Shown: positions 1 through 8,406, counted from the stretch's first letter. The stretch is DNA of 32,361 bases from Frondihabitans sp. (GCA_025464735.1 JAODMX010000270.1:1-32361); one strand, 5' to 3'. The notes: generated from the letters alone by a model not told the origin. A program made the numbers and translations.

Positions 1-546
1 GATGGATGGCGGCGCCGCTGGGGCAAACCGGTATTCATCGACGAGATGGGCTACGAGGGCGACCTCGACCAGGGCTGGGGCAGCCTTACCGCCGAAGAGT
101 TCGTCCTCCGAAGCTGGATGGTCATCATGCGCGGCGGCCATGTCACCCACGGTGAGACGTTCTGGTCCGACGACGAGGTCATTTTCTGGGCGAAAGGCGG
201 CGACCTCAAGGGAGACGCCCTCTCACGACTGGCCTTCCTTCAGCAGATTATCGCCGAATCGCCCGAGGGCATCCTCGAGCCCCTTGCCTCCGAATTCGAC
301 GCGTCGTGGGCCGGAACCCCGGGCCGGTCCGTGCTGATCTTCCTCGGGAGGGGTAGGCCCCTGTTCCGTGACGTGCCCGTGCCGGCAGGCCACACAGCAC
401 GCATCGAGGTGATCGACGCCTGGAACATGACGATCGACGCGGTCCCAGGCGAGCACGAAGGAACTGTCCGCGTGAACCTGCCGGCTCGCCCCGCGATGGC
501 AATCCGTCTGACCCTTGCAGTTAAGGAGATACCCGATGACTACTGA
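1..546 (+). CDS. Putative glycoside hydrolase, DUF4038/DUF5605 type (C-terminal part)
   Basis: Frame 1 is open from the first base to a TGA at 544-546, so the gene starts upstream of the window; an internal ATG at 46 is not the true start. The visible 181 residues begin DGWRRRWGKPVFIDEMGYEG and continue with GWGSLTAEEF, then HVTHGETFW and AKGGDLKGDALSRLAFL. As I recall, KPVxIDExxYEG, RGGxVxHGE and GGxLHGES-like motifs mark the end of the TIM barrel and the DUF5605 C-terminal domain of the DUF5060/DUF4038/DUF5605 family of putative secreted or cytoplasmic glycosidases. The Glu of FIDE would be the conserved barrel carboxylate (inference). The last residues form a beta-rich tail. It overlaps the following GH3 gene by 11 nt, so translation is probably coupled and the two enzymes likely act on the same glycan. 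The substrate cannot be told from this fragment. Confidence 0.75.
   Translation, partial: DGWRRRWGKPVFIDEMGYEGDLDQGWGSLTAEEFVLRSWMVIMRGGHVTHGETFWSDDEVIFWAKGGDLKGDALSRLAFLQQIIAESPEGILEPLASEFDASWAGTPGRSVLIFLGRGRPLFRDVPVPAGHTARIEVIDAWNMTIDAVPGEHEGTVRVNLPARPAMAIRLTLAVKEIPDDY
523..528 (+). promoter_or_regulatory. Ribosome binding site that fixes the GH3 start
   Basis: AAGGAG lies 7 nt before the ATG at 536. A TTG at 515 in the same frame would give seven extra residues but has no Shine-Dalgarno sequence at a good distance, so 536 is preferred. Confidence 0.75.
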
Positions 547-2953
547 CTACCTGAATCCGAACCTCGACGTCGGTCATCGCGTCGCCGACCTCCTCGGTCG
601 CATGACCCTCCGAGAGAAGTGCTTCCAGCTGGTCTCGGTTCCTGCCTGGTATGTCGTAGCGCCCGACGGCTCCGCACCGGAAGGCAGGGACGACTGGCTC
701 GAGCGGTCACCCGGGCACATCTCCAACTTCGCTCTCGACGATCCGGCGAGCATGGCCGACTTCGTGGGGCGCCTCCAGAAGACGACGATCGATGGAACGA
801 GGCTCGGGATCCCGCTCCTCATCCATGCGGAGGCGCTCAACGGCTTCATGTGCGGTGGCCACATGGTCTTCCCGACTCCCACCGGCTTGGCTGCTACCTG
901 GAGCCCGAATCTCGTCGAGGACATGACGACGCTCATCGGCCAGCAGATGAGACGCGTCGGTGTGAGGCAGGCCTTATCGCCGAACATGGACATCGCACTC
1001 GATCCTCGGTGGGGCCGAACACACGAAACCTATGGAGAAGACCCCTATCTGGCAGCGGCGATGAGCGTCGCATTCACTCGGGGAATTCAGGGGCCCGACC
1101 TCCGCGACGGCGTTATCGCAACCGCAAAGCATTTCGTCGGCTACTCGGCACCCGCCGGTGGGGTGAATCTCTCCGCCTACGACGGCGGCCCCCGACGTAC
1201 TCGCGACCTGTTCTCCTACCCGTTTGAGGCTTCGATCCAATTGGCACGCCTCGCATCGGTCATGAACTCGTACTCAGACGTCGATGGAGCGCCCGTCGCC
1301 GCATCCCCTGAAATCTTGACCGACCTGTTGCGCGACACGCTCGGATTCCGGGGCTTCGTCTCAGCCGACTACATGACCCTCGAGCATCTCGTGACCCGTC
1401 AGAAGGCGGCAGCGGATCCGGCCGAAGCAGCCCGCTTGACGCTGGCCGCCGGACTCGATGTGGAGAATCCTGTCCCGTACGGCTACGGCGACGTCCTCGC
1501 TGCCGAGGTCGAATCGGGTCGCGTTCCTCTGGCACAGGTCGATAGCTCGGTCAGCCGCGTCCTCGAGGCGAAGTTCGCGCTCGGCCTCTTCGAGAACCCC
1601 TATCCGCAAGAGCGGATCGACGTTACCAAGGTGGCTTCCGAGGGTGCGGAACTTTCGCGCGAGCTGGCCCGGAGGTCAGTGGTCCTAGCCACGAACGACG
1701 GCATCCTCCCGCTACGCGAAACTCCCCGCCGCGTCGTCGTCATCGGTCCTCATGCCGACCTCGTGAAAGCTCAGTTCCCGACCTACACCTACCCGGCGTT
1801 CCGAGACATGACCGTGCACATGTCTGGCGGTGGCCTCGGCAACATGGTGGGGATCGACCCCGGGATGGCCGGCTGGAACGACACGCTGCTTCCCGCCACG
1901 TCCACGGAACAGCTGGTCCGGACGACCCTGGGTGCTACCTCACTTTTCGATGAGATCCGAAAGAGGGTGCCCGAGGCTGCGACCGTTCAGGGCAGCACCC
2001 TCACGAAGGCACTCGACGACGAGGCCCTCGACACAGCGGTCTGCCTTGCAGGCGGCGCCGATCTCGTCATTCTTGCTCTCGGCGGATCGAGCTCGTGGTT
2101 TCAAGGCGAGCGAACTGAGGGGGAGGCGAGTGACAGCGCGGATATCGCCCTGCCCGAACCACAGCGCCGACTCGCTGAAGCCGTGGCGCAGACTGGTGCA
2201 CCGATCGTCACCGTCATCTTCCAGGGACGCGCATACGCTCTGCCCGACGCGGTCCTCCAGTCGCGAGCGGTGATTATTGCGCCCTACGGTGGCCCGTTCG
2301 GTCCCGCCGCCGTCGTCGACGTCTTGTTCGGCGACGCGAACCCCAGCGGCAAGCTGCCGTACAGCATTCCGCTGCATTCTGGGCAGATCCCGATCTACCA
2401 TCACCAGCACTCGGGAACGGGAGCGCGCAACCCCCTCCCGCCCTCCGTTGACGAGCTCTACCTGGACATGTCCGCGCGGCCGCTGTTCCCCTTCGGACAC
2501 GGACTGTCGTACACGTCGTTCCACCTTGAGCAGGTGGCGTCTCATGCTGATGTGGGCACCTTCGGAGCGTGGCCGGTCTGGTCGACGGTGGTCAATACCG
2601 GCGACCATGCCGGGGCCGCAGTCGTCCAGCTCTACCTCTCTCTGACGGGACACGGGATTACACGACCCGCCCAACAGCTCGCTGGCTTCGCCCGCGTACA
2701 CCTCGAGCCGGGCGAGTCCCGCCGGATCAGGATCACTGTTGATGCCGCCCAGCTCGGATACACCGCTCTTGACCAGAAATTCGTCGTAGAACCCGGAACG
2801 GTCGGCTGGAAGCTCGGTCTCGACTCCGATTCGGCACTTGCAAGCGGCGAGTTCATCATCACTGGCAAGCGGCGCACCCTCGAGAGCGCAGAGCGTTCCT
2901 TTCTCTCCTCCACTGAAACAGCGCTCCCCATCAATAAGGCGGCACGAGCATGA
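536..2953 (+). CDS. Glycoside hydrolase family 3 (beta-glucosidase/beta-xylosidase type)
   Basis: The 805-residue protein hydrolyses terminal beta-linked sugars, probably on oligosaccharides. The N-terminal GH3 barrel is shown by RMTLREKCFQL near residue 25, then SPNMDIALDPRWGRTHETYG and EDPYLAA, the KHFVGYS motif and GFRGFVSADY. The Asp of SADY, about residue 278, matches the GH3 nucleophile. The second alpha/beta sandwich domain starts near residue 390 (RRSVVLATNDGILPL) and contains FGDANPSGKLPYSIP. A fibronectin III-like domain closes the protein (FPFGHGLSYTSF, then VVNTGDHAGAAVVQLYLS). This is the usual length and order for the barrel, sandwich and FnIII GH3 architecture. No signal peptide is visible, so it probably acts in the cytoplasm on imported sugars. 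It overlaps the previous gene by 11 nt and the next by 4 nt (ATGA), indicating one operon. Exact sugar specificity is not readable from sequence. Confidence 0.93.
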   Translation: MTTDYLNPNLDVGHRVADLLGRMTLREKCFQLVSVPAWYVVAPDGSAPEGRDDWLERSPGHISNFALDDPASMADFVGRLQKTTIDGTRLGIPLLIHAEALNGFMCGGHMVFPTPTGLAATWSPNLVEDMTTLIGQQMRRVGVRQALSPNMDIALDPRWGRTHETYGEDPYLAAAMSVAFTRGIQGPDLRDGVIATAKHFVGYSAPAGGVNLSAYDGGPRRTRDLFSYPFEASIQLARLASVMNSYSDVDGAPVAASPEILTDLLRDTLGFRGFVSADYMTLEHLVTRQKAAADPAEAARLTLAAGLDVENPVPYGYGDVLAAEVESGRVPLAQVDSSVSRVLEAKFALGLFENPYPQERIDVTKVASEGAELSRELARRSVVLATNDGILPLRETPRRVVVIGPHADLVKAQFPTYTYPAFRDMTVHMSGGGLGNMVGIDPGMAGWNDTLLPATSTEQLVRTTLGATSLFDEIRKRVPEAATVQGSTLTKALDDEALDTAVCLAGGADLVILALGGSSSWFQGERTEGEASDSADIALPEPQRRLAEAVAQTGAPIVTVIFQGRAYALPDAVLQSRAVIIAPYGGPFGPAAVVDVLFGDANPSGKLPYSIPLHSGQIPIYHHQHSGTGARNPLPPSVDELYLDMSARPLFPFGHGLSYTSFHLEQVASHADVGTFGAWPVWSTVVNTGDHAGAAVVQLYLSLTGHGITRPAQQLAGFARVHLEPGESRRIRITVDAAQLGYTALDQKFVVEPGTVGWKLGLDSDSALASGEFIITGKRRTLESAERSFLSSTETALPINKAARA

Positions 2954-5385
2954 CGTCCACTTTGTTCAATGACGGCTGGTCCGCCCGGCCGAAAATCAGC
3001 GGCTTTGTCGATCTTCTCGGCGGAATCGAGGCTTCGCCGGTCACCCTGCCTCACGACGCCATGATCGGATTCGAGCGAGACTCCGTCACGGGAGAAGGTC
3101 CGTCGACCGCGTTCTTCCCCGGAGGCGTCGTCGAGTACCAGAAGTCCTTCATCGCACCGGACCTCTGGGCACAGAGGCGCGTGACGCTGGAGTTCGACGG
3201 TGTGCATCGTGACGCGATGGTCTACGTCAACGATGAGTACGCCGGGCAATGGAAAAACGGCTATTCCACCTTCCGGATCCCTCTTGACGCGCATCTTCAC
3301 TACGGGGAAGAGAACGTCGTCCGAGTGGAGGCCCGAGCACACCGCGACTCCCGCTGGTACACGGGCCTCGGAATCTATCGGGACGTTCGCATGGTCGTGA
3401 CGCCCCTCGCTCACATCGTGGAGCATGAGGTCCGAATCACGACGCCGGACGTCGACGACGAGCTAGCGCTGGTGTCGGTGACCATCCCGCTCCTGAACGA
3501 TGGGCCCACGACGCGGCGGCTGAACGTCGACCTGCACATTCGCGATCAAGGTGGCGCTCTCCTGGTGTCGGCACGTTCTACGGCCAGTGTCGCCCCTGGC
3601 GAAGAGACGCGCCTCGTCCAACGCATCTTCCTTCGAGAACCCCGGCGCTGGAGCGTCGACACCCCGACCCTCTATCACCTGACGGCCGAGCTCTCTGATC
3701 AGGGCAGTGAGAAGCAAGACCAGACCGTGAGGATCCCATTCGGCGTCCGGACACTGCGCATCGATCCCATCCACGGGCTTCGGATCAACGATGAAACGGT
3801 CCTGCTCCGCGGCGCGTGCATCCATCACGACAACGGACCCCTCGGTGCCGCGACTATCCAGCGGGCCGAGGAGAGGCGCATCGAGCTGCTCAAAGCGGCT
3901 GGGTTCAATGCCATTCGCAGCTCGCACAATCCGCTCAGCCCAGCGATGCTCGACGCATGTGATCGTCTGGGAATGCTCGTCTTCGACGAGGCATTCGACG
4001 CTTGGACCGAGATGAACAAACCGTTCGACTACACGCTGGACTTTCCGGAGTGGTGGGAGCGCGACATCGACGCCATGGTGACGAAGGACTTCAATCACCC
4101 GAGCGTGATCCTCTATGGGATCGGCAACGAGATCCACGAGTACGGCTCCCCGACTGGGGGCGCGTTCGCTCGTCAGATAGCCGCTCGGATCAGAACTCAA
4201 GATGCCACCCGGTTTACCTCCACCTCTGTGAGCGGCTTCTGGGCCGTCGCCAGGGATGTCATCGGAGACTTGAAAGAGACGATGGACACCCTCGCGGCGA
4301 GGGGCGTTAACGACGTCATGAACGAGATGACCGCATTCTTCGACGACGTCACAACGTCTGAGGCCGTTACCGTCAAGACCGCCGAAGCGCACGCTGCGGT
4401 CGATGTGGCCGGCCTCAATTACGCTGAGCAGCGCTACGCCTCTGATGCCGAGCGGTTTCCTCAACGAGTCACACTTGGAACGGAAACCAATCCCCGCGAG
4501 ACCGCGACCTCGTGGCTAAGAACGCTCGCTGAGCCGAGCGTGATCGGTGGCTTCACCTGGACGGGATGGGACTACCTCGGCGAGGTCGGTCTCGGCCGGA
4601 CGGACTACAGCGACGATCCTGAGGCGACCGGTGGGGGTGACCCAGGCTTTCCCTGGCTCACCGCGTGGGCCGGAGATCTGGACATCACCGGACACCGTCG
4701 CCCGGCGTCCTATTTCCGCGAGATCATCTACGGGCTACGAACGGAGCCGTACATTGCCGTGAGACGCCCTCAACACCACGGACAGCGCCGCCTCGAGATG
4801 CAATGGGCGTGGAGCGACGCCGTAGACAGTTGGACCTGGGACGTCCCCGAGGGATCCCCAGTAGAGATCGAGGTGTACAGCGGATCAGACGAAGTCGAGC
4901 TGTACATCGGGGACAAGAGCCTCGGCCGAAAGCCCACGGGCCCCTCCGCGAACTTCACCGCGCACTTCGATGCCCACTACACGCCGGGGACCGTTCGAGC
5001 GGTAGCTCATACGGGCCCCATCGAGGTCGGCCGGACCGAGCTCAGCACGGCGGAGGACTCCACACTCGTCCTTTCGGCCGACCGGACCACCGTCCGCGCC
5101 GACACGACCGATCTTTCGTTCGTGGCTATCGAGTTCCGGGACGGCTCGGGGGTGCTAGATGCTTCTCGCGAGGTCACGGTCAACGTGTCGATCACAGGCG
5201 CAGGCATCTTGCAGGCGCTGGGTAGCGGTCGGCCATCGACCATGGACGGTTTTCTGGAACCACGGTGCACCACCTTCGACGGACGAGCCCTCGCCATAGT
5301 CCGGCCCACTCACTCTGGCTCGATCCAGGTCATCGCGACAGCAGACGGCTTCGAGGCACAGACGGTCGAAATCACAGCCAAGTGA
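2950..5385 (+). CDS. Glycoside hydrolase family 2 (beta-galactosidase-like)
   Basis: This 811-residue GH2 enzyme starts at an ATG that overlaps the GH3 stop (ATGA). The N-terminal sugar-binding sandwich has VTLPHDAMIGFERDS and VEYQKSF, with RDAMVYVNDEYAGQWKNGYS characteristic of GH2. The immunoglobulin-like domain follows, then the TIM barrel (RGACIHHDNGPLGA, NAIRSSHNPLSPAMLDACD, VFDEAFDAW). The acid/base Glu lies in GIGNEIHEYG (about residue 394) and the probable nucleophile Glu in TLGTETNPRE (about residue 512). After the barrel come DUF4982-like and further Ig-like domains (EVYSGSDEVELYIGDKSLGR), a common layout of Bacteroidetes and actinobacterial beta-galactosidases. There is no signal peptide. 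With the upstream GH3 and DUF5605 enzymes it probably degrades a side-chain-bearing oligosaccharide. Beta-galactosidase, beta-glucuronidase or another beta-glycosidase activity all remain possible. Confidence 0.92.
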   Translation: MTSTLFNDGWSARPKISGFVDLLGGIEASPVTLPHDAMIGFERDSVTGEGPSTAFFPGGVVEYQKSFIAPDLWAQRRVTLEFDGVHRDAMVYVNDEYAGQWKNGYSTFRIPLDAHLHYGEENVVRVEARAHRDSRWYTGLGIYRDVRMVVTPLAHIVEHEVRITTPDVDDELALVSVTIPLLNDGPTTRRLNVDLHIRDQGGALLVSARSTASVAPGEETRLVQRIFLREPRRWSVDTPTLYHLTAELSDQGSEKQDQTVRIPFGVRTLRIDPIHGLRINDETVLLRGACIHHDNGPLGAATIQRAEERRIELLKAAGFNAIRSSHNPLSPAMLDACDRLGMLVFDEAFDAWTEMNKPFDYTLDFPEWWERDIDAMVTKDFNHPSVILYGIGNEIHEYGSPTGGAFARQIAARIRTQDATRFTSTSVSGFWAVARDVIGDLKETMDTLAARGVNDVMNEMTAFFDDVTTSEAVTVKTAEAHAAVDVAGLNYAEQRYASDAERFPQRVTLGTETNPRETATSWLRTLAEPSVIGGFTWTGWDYLGEVGLGRTDYSDDPEATGGGDPGFPWLTAWAGDLDITGHRRPASYFREIIYGLRTEPYIAVRRPQHHGQRRLEMQWAWSDAVDSWTWDVPEGSPVEIEVYSGSDEVELYIGDKSLGRKPTGPSANFTAHFDAHYTPGTVRAVAHTGPIEVGRTELSTAEDSTLVLSADRTTVRADTTDLSFVAIEFRDGSGVLDASREVTVNVSITGAGILQALGSGRPSTMDGFLEPRCTTFDGRALAIVRPTHSGSIQVIATADGFEAQTVEITAK

Positions 5386-5389
5386 CGAA

Positions 5390-5533
5390 GTGGACCACGA
5401 CCACCACGAAACCGAAGATCTCGCGCTCGTGCTGATGGCAGTCGCCCGGGGCGCCGATCACGGCTTCTGCCCCCGGCCGCACGACGAACGGCGGTCGGTG
5501 ACCGACCTCCTAGCGCGTGCCCTTCTCAACTGA
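5390..5533 (+). other. Possible small ORF or gene remnant after the GH operon
   Basis: A GTG at 5390, 4 nt after the GH2 stop, opens a 47-residue frame (VDHDHHETEDLALVLMAVAR at its start, DERRSVTDLLARALLN at its end) that closes with TGA at 5531-5533, overlapping the 3' end of the convergent tetR gene by 24 bp. The composition looks coding, with an amphipathic acidic helix, but I recognise no family. It could be a small operon protein, the remnant of a displaced gene, or a chance frame. There is no convincing Shine-Dalgarno sequence. Confidence 0.25.
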
Positions 5534-6091
5534 TGTCTGAGCCGGCATCCCCGGCAGGATCGCGCTCGCGATGACGTCGAGGAGATGGTCGGCGCGGGGT
5601 GCAAGAGCGGGCTGGTCGTAGAGCCATGCCAGTGCCGCGACGAGAGCGAACAGGTCGGTTCCGTCGATGTCGGGTCTGGCGACCTCGGCGGCCTGGGCGC
5701 GGTCGAGGAGTCGTGCGCCGATGTCGTGCAGGGCGACGCAGGACTCGTACAGTGCTGATTCGGGATCTTTGAGGGCAGCGGCCAGAAGTGCTGCGATGCC
5801 TTTGTACTGGTGATTGAGTGCGACGCAGCCCCGAAGCCACGTCTGGAGTGCATTTTCGGGCGTGCTCACCCTTTCGAGGTCCGCCGCCTCGGATGTCAGC
5901 TTGTCGACGTCAGCGCGAAGCAGGGCCTCAAGCAATGCTTCTCGAGTGGGGAAATGGCGGTAGAGGGTGCCGAGGCCGACGTCTGCTCGGCGGGCGACGT
6001 CCCGTAGTGACGCCTCGGCACCGTGCTCGGTCACGACCTCGCGCGCTACAGCGAGCAGGCGGTCGTAATTCTTCTGGGCGTCGGCGCGCAT
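5510..6091 (-). CDS. TetR/AcrR family transcriptional regulator
   Basis: The 193-residue one-component repressor starts at the ATG at 6091 (MRADAQKNYDRLLAVAREVV). A GGGAG lies about 7 nt upstream, whereas an upstream in-frame extension to 6136 would run through the likely operator. The N-terminal HTH is canonical: SLRDVARRADVGLGTLYRHF at about residues 31-50, followed by PTREALLEALLRADVDKL. The C-terminal ligand-binding half (YKGIAALLAAALKDPESALY and onward) resembles the TetR group with a SbtR-like C-terminal domain found in many actinobacteria, though that assignment is tentative. It lies downstream of the redox operon on the same strand, separated by 85 bp that contain a strong inverted repeat, so it probably represses itself and perhaps the neighbouring reductase genes. 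The inducing ligand is unknown. Confidence 0.92.
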   Translation of the reverse strand: MRADAQKNYDRLLAVAREVVTEHGAEASLRDVARRADVGLGTLYRHFPTREALLEALLRADVDKLTSEAADLERVSTPENALQTWLRGCVALNHQYKGIAALLAAALKDPESALYESCVALHDIGARLLDRAQAAEVARPDIDGTDLFALVAALAWLYDQPALAPRADHLLDVIASAILPGMPAQTSVEKGTR

Positions 6092-6110
6092 GTGTCTCCC
6101 GGCCTTTTTG

Positions 6111-6143
6111 TGGATCGGTCCCGATATTCGGTGCACCGATCCA
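6111..6143. promoter_or_regulatory. Inverted-repeat operator upstream of tetR
   Basis: TGGATCGGT (6111-6119) and ACCGATCCA (6135-6143) are perfect 9-bp arms separated by 15 bp. Nested inside are CCGATATTCGG (6121-6131) and the 12-bp perfect palindrome TCGGTGCACCGA (6128-6139). The block lies 20-52 bp before the tetR start codon, where a TetR autoregulatory operator is expected. Binding by this regulator is inference. Confidence 0.6.
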
Positions 6144-6176
6144 GTTAGGGTAGCTCGATGGTGCAGCGACCAGGAC

Positions 6177-6845
6177 CTAGCGGGTGGCTGCCGCCAACGC
6201 AGCGCGGATGGTCGCCTCGCTGGCTGGACGTCCCTTCTCGTTCGAGTATGGCCCGTAGGGAGTTCCCCACACTGGCGTGCTCGTCGCCTGACGCCAGCTG
6301 TCGGCCAGGACTCCGGTATCCGCGACGTCGTAGCCCACGGAGTCGATGAACTCCGTCACGGTCGCCTTCGCTGCGTCGGAGTCGCCGGCGATCGGCAGGA
6401 CCGAGCGGTCGGGCGCACCGGCCGGTCGGGCGAGCCAGAGGAGGTGCTCGTAGAAAATGTTGTTGAACGCCTTAACGACCGTGGCTCCGGGGATGTGCCG
6501 CTGCAGGAGCTCGCTCGAGGTGATCGATCGGTCGTCGAGCTCAGGGATGCGGCCGTCGCGCTCGGGCCCATAGTTACAGGTGTCGATGATCGTCTTGTCT
6601 TCGAGCGCCGTGGTGGGCAGGTCGGGGAAGGCGCTGACCGGCACGGTCACTACGACGATGTGGCCTGCGGCAGCGGCCTCGGCGCTTGTCGCCGCCGAAG
6701 CACGCGGCCCCAACTCTGCGATGGCGGCGGCGAGTGTCTCGGGGCCACGTGAGTTGCTCAGCACGACCCGGTGCCCGGCCCGGATGGCGAGCCGAGCGAG
6801 GGTCGTGCCGATCTGTCCGCTCCCGATGATTCCCACGGTGGTCAC
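6177..6845 (-). CDS. NADPH-dependent F420 reductase-like Rossmann oxidoreductase
   Basis: The protein has 222 residues and starts at a GTG (6845) that overlaps the stop of the upstream epimerase gene (GTGA). A GGAGG about 7 nt upstream supports that start. Its N-terminus VTTVGIIGSGQIGTTLARLA carries the GxGxxG dinucleotide-binding loop, and SNSRGPETL marks the second strand, consistent with NADP(H) preference. VVKAFNNIFYEHLL matches the conserved VKAFN motif of the F420:NADP oxidoreductase/6-phosphogluconate-dehydrogenase-like superfamily. The segment LPIAGDSDAAKATVTEFIDS is also typical. Such proteins often lack a demonstrated F420 role and are annotated only as NAD(P)-binding reductases. 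It shares an operon with a second, diverged relative (7786-8406) and an extended SDR. The reaction is unknown, but a short redox pathway on a carbonyl substrate is a reasonable inference. Confidence 0.88.
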   Translation of the reverse strand: MTTVGIIGSGQIGTTLARLAIRAGHRVVLSNSRGPETLAAAIAELGPRASAATSAEAAAAGHIVVVTVPVSAFPDLPTTALEDKTIIDTCNYGPERDGRIPELDDRSITSSELLQRHIPGATVVKAFNNIFYEHLLWLARPAGAPDRSVLPIAGDSDAAKATVTEFIDSVGYDVADTGVLADSWRQATSTPVWGTPYGPYSNEKGRPASEATIRAALAAATR

Positions 6846-7783
6846 GACGGATCCTCCGGGAAGTAGTGGCCGTTGCCGAGGTCGGCGAGCAGGCCAGGCT
6901 GGGTGGGGTCCCACCCCAGTGTCCGGCGGGTGATCGCATTGGAGGCCGGGTAGCTCTGCGTGACGATGTTGGCGAGGAACCCGAAGTGACCCGGCAGGAT
7001 CAGCTCGTCCAGGGGAATGCTCACGGCAGGAACGCCCAGCCGGTCGCCGATGGCCTCGGCGATCTCGCGGAACGATGTGCCCTCGTCTTCGACGGCGTGC
7101 CAGTAGCGGCCGGCCTCGCCCTTTTCCAGTGCCAATCGAAACAGCGGGGCGATGTCGCGGATGTGCACCGCGGTCCACAGGTTGGAGCCGTCTCCCGGGT
7201 AGCCGGCGAAGCCGCGCTCCTTCGCGAGGGCGATGAGCATCGGCAGGAAACCGGCCCGGTCGCTCGTGCCGTGAGCGATGTTGGCGATCCTGACGACTGA
7301 GGAACGAACGCCTTGGGCGGCGAGGCCGATGACCGTGGTCTCCACATCGTTGCGCACCCGTAGGGTGCCACGGTGCTCGTCGTCGACGTGAAGCGCGGGA
7401 TCCTGCTCGGTCGAGGGCCGACCCAGCTGCCCGGGCGAGCCGATGCTGCCCGCCGTGACCAGCGGTTTGCCCGTGCCTGCCAGTGCCTCTCCGTAGGCGA
7501 GCATGATCGGGATCTCGGCGGCGGCGACCGCGTCCATGCCGCCGGTGGGCAGGAGATCTTGCCGGTGGGCGACGTGGATGACACCGTCGGATTCGGAGGC
7601 CGCTTCCTTGAGTCCCTCGAGGTCGAGCAGGTCACCTCGGCGGGCCGTCGCGCCGAGCTCCGACAGCGCGGCGGCGGAGGCGTCCGATCGGGCGAGGCCG
7701 GTGACCTCGTGCCCGGCCGCAATCAGCTCGGGAATGATGTGGGAACCGGAGTGGCCGGTGCCGCCGGTGACGAGAACACGCAT
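6842..7783 (-). CDS. Extended/atypical SDR (NAD-dependent epimerase/dehydratase family)
   Basis: The 313-residue protein opens with MRVLVTGGTGHSGSHIIPEL, the TGxxGxxG nucleotide-binding loop of extended SDRs, followed by GLARSDASAAALSELGA and RRGDLLDLEGL (cofactor-adenine Asp region). The central SDR active site is unusual: I see SIGSPGQLGRPS where Ser is expected but no clear YxxxK. This places it with atypical SDRs that bind NAD(P) yet may reduce or isomerise by another route, or act as sensors. VHIRDIAPLFRLALEKGEAG and the C-terminal TRRTLGWDPTQPGLLADL are typical of epimerase/dehydratase relatives. It starts at the ATG at 7783, only 2 nt after the stop of the upstream reductase gene, and overlaps the next gene by 4 nt, so translation is probably coupled throughout. 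Confidence 0.88.
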   Translation of the reverse strand: MRVLVTGGTGHSGSHIIPELIAAGHEVTGLARSDASAAALSELGATARRGDLLDLEGLKEAASESDGVIHVAHRQDLLPTGGMDAVAAAEIPIMLAYGEALAGTGKPLVTAGSIGSPGQLGRPSTEQDPALHVDDEHRGTLRVRNDVETTVIGLAAQGVRSSVVRIANIAHGTSDRAGFLPMLIALAKERGFAGYPGDGSNLWTAVHIRDIAPLFRLALEKGEAGRYWHAVEDEGTSFREIAEAIGDRLGVPAVSIPLDELILPGHFGFLANIVTQSYPASNAITRRTLGWDPTQPGLLADLGNGHYFPEDPS

Positions 7784-7785
7784 GA

Positions 7786-8406
7786 TTAGTTGACCCCTTC
7801 GATGCGAAGGGCGATGTCGAAGCCCGCACCGTGGGTCGCCAGACCCATCAGGAGCGGGCCGACGGCTTCGAGCCAGCGAGCTGACGCCAGGTCGCCGACG
7901 TCCAACGGACGCAGTCCAAGGCTCCCGATGAACGTCGCGACCGCCGCCTTGGCGTCCGCGTCGTCTCCGGCAAAGAGCACGTCCAGTGATCGATCCGCAG
8001 TCAGGACGTGGCCGAACACGGTGTTGAACGCCTTCACAACGTGGGCGCTCGACGGGGCTGCCTTCGCGATCTCCTGCGCACCGGAGGTGCCCTCAGGGGT
8101 GACCATGCCGGTGGCGTCGGCATTGAACGTGTTTGAGATGTCGATGACGACCTTGCCGGCGAGTGCATCGCCGTACTGGCCGACGACCTCGACGGAACTG
8201 GAGTAGGGCACAGCGAGAATGACGATGTCGCCTGCGGGGACGGCGCCGAATTCTCCGATCGTGACGTCGCCGCCGAGCGTGGCGGCCAGGTCGGCAGCTT
8301 TGGTGTTGTCCCGGCCGAGTAGCTGAACAGAGTGGCCGCTTGCGATCACGCGAGCCGCGATGGCTCGGGTCATGCCTCCGAGGCCAATGAAACTGATGAT
8401 GGTCAT
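7786..8406 (-). CDS. NADP-binding F420 reductase-like oxidoreductase
   Basis: The protein has 206 residues. MTIISFIGLGGMTRAIAARV contains the GxGxM-type Rossmann loop, QLLGRDNTKAADLAATLGG the second-strand region, and ILAVPYSSSVEVV plus VIDISNTFN the following conserved strands of NADPH:F420 reductase-like proteins. AHVVKAFNTVFGHVL carries the VKAFN signature also found in the neighbour at 6177-6845, and DVLFAGDDADAKAAV matches its later motif. The two are paralogues but differ strongly in sequence, so this is not a recent tandem duplication. The gene is separated from the epimerase gene by 2 nt and from the upstream small gene by 34 bp. Cofactor and substrate are not determined; involvement of F420 itself is only suggested by the family name. 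Confidence 0.88.
   Translation of the reverse strand: MTIISFIGLGGMTRAIAARVIASGHSVQLLGRDNTKAADLAATLGGDVTIGEFGAVPAGDIVILAVPYSSSVEVVGQYGDALAGKVVIDISNTFNADATGMVTPEGTSGAQEIAKAAPSSAHVVKAFNTVFGHVLTADRSLDVLFAGDDADAKAAVATFIGSLGLRPLDVGDLASARWLEAVGPLLMGLATHGAGFDIALRIEGVN

Noticed and set aside
3463..4464. Long - strand open frame (333 codons) inside the GH2 gene
   Set aside because: It lies wholly opposite GH2 with its catalytic motifs, has a low-complexity Arg/Asp/Val composition and no ribosome site. GC-rich DNA often gives such antisense frames.
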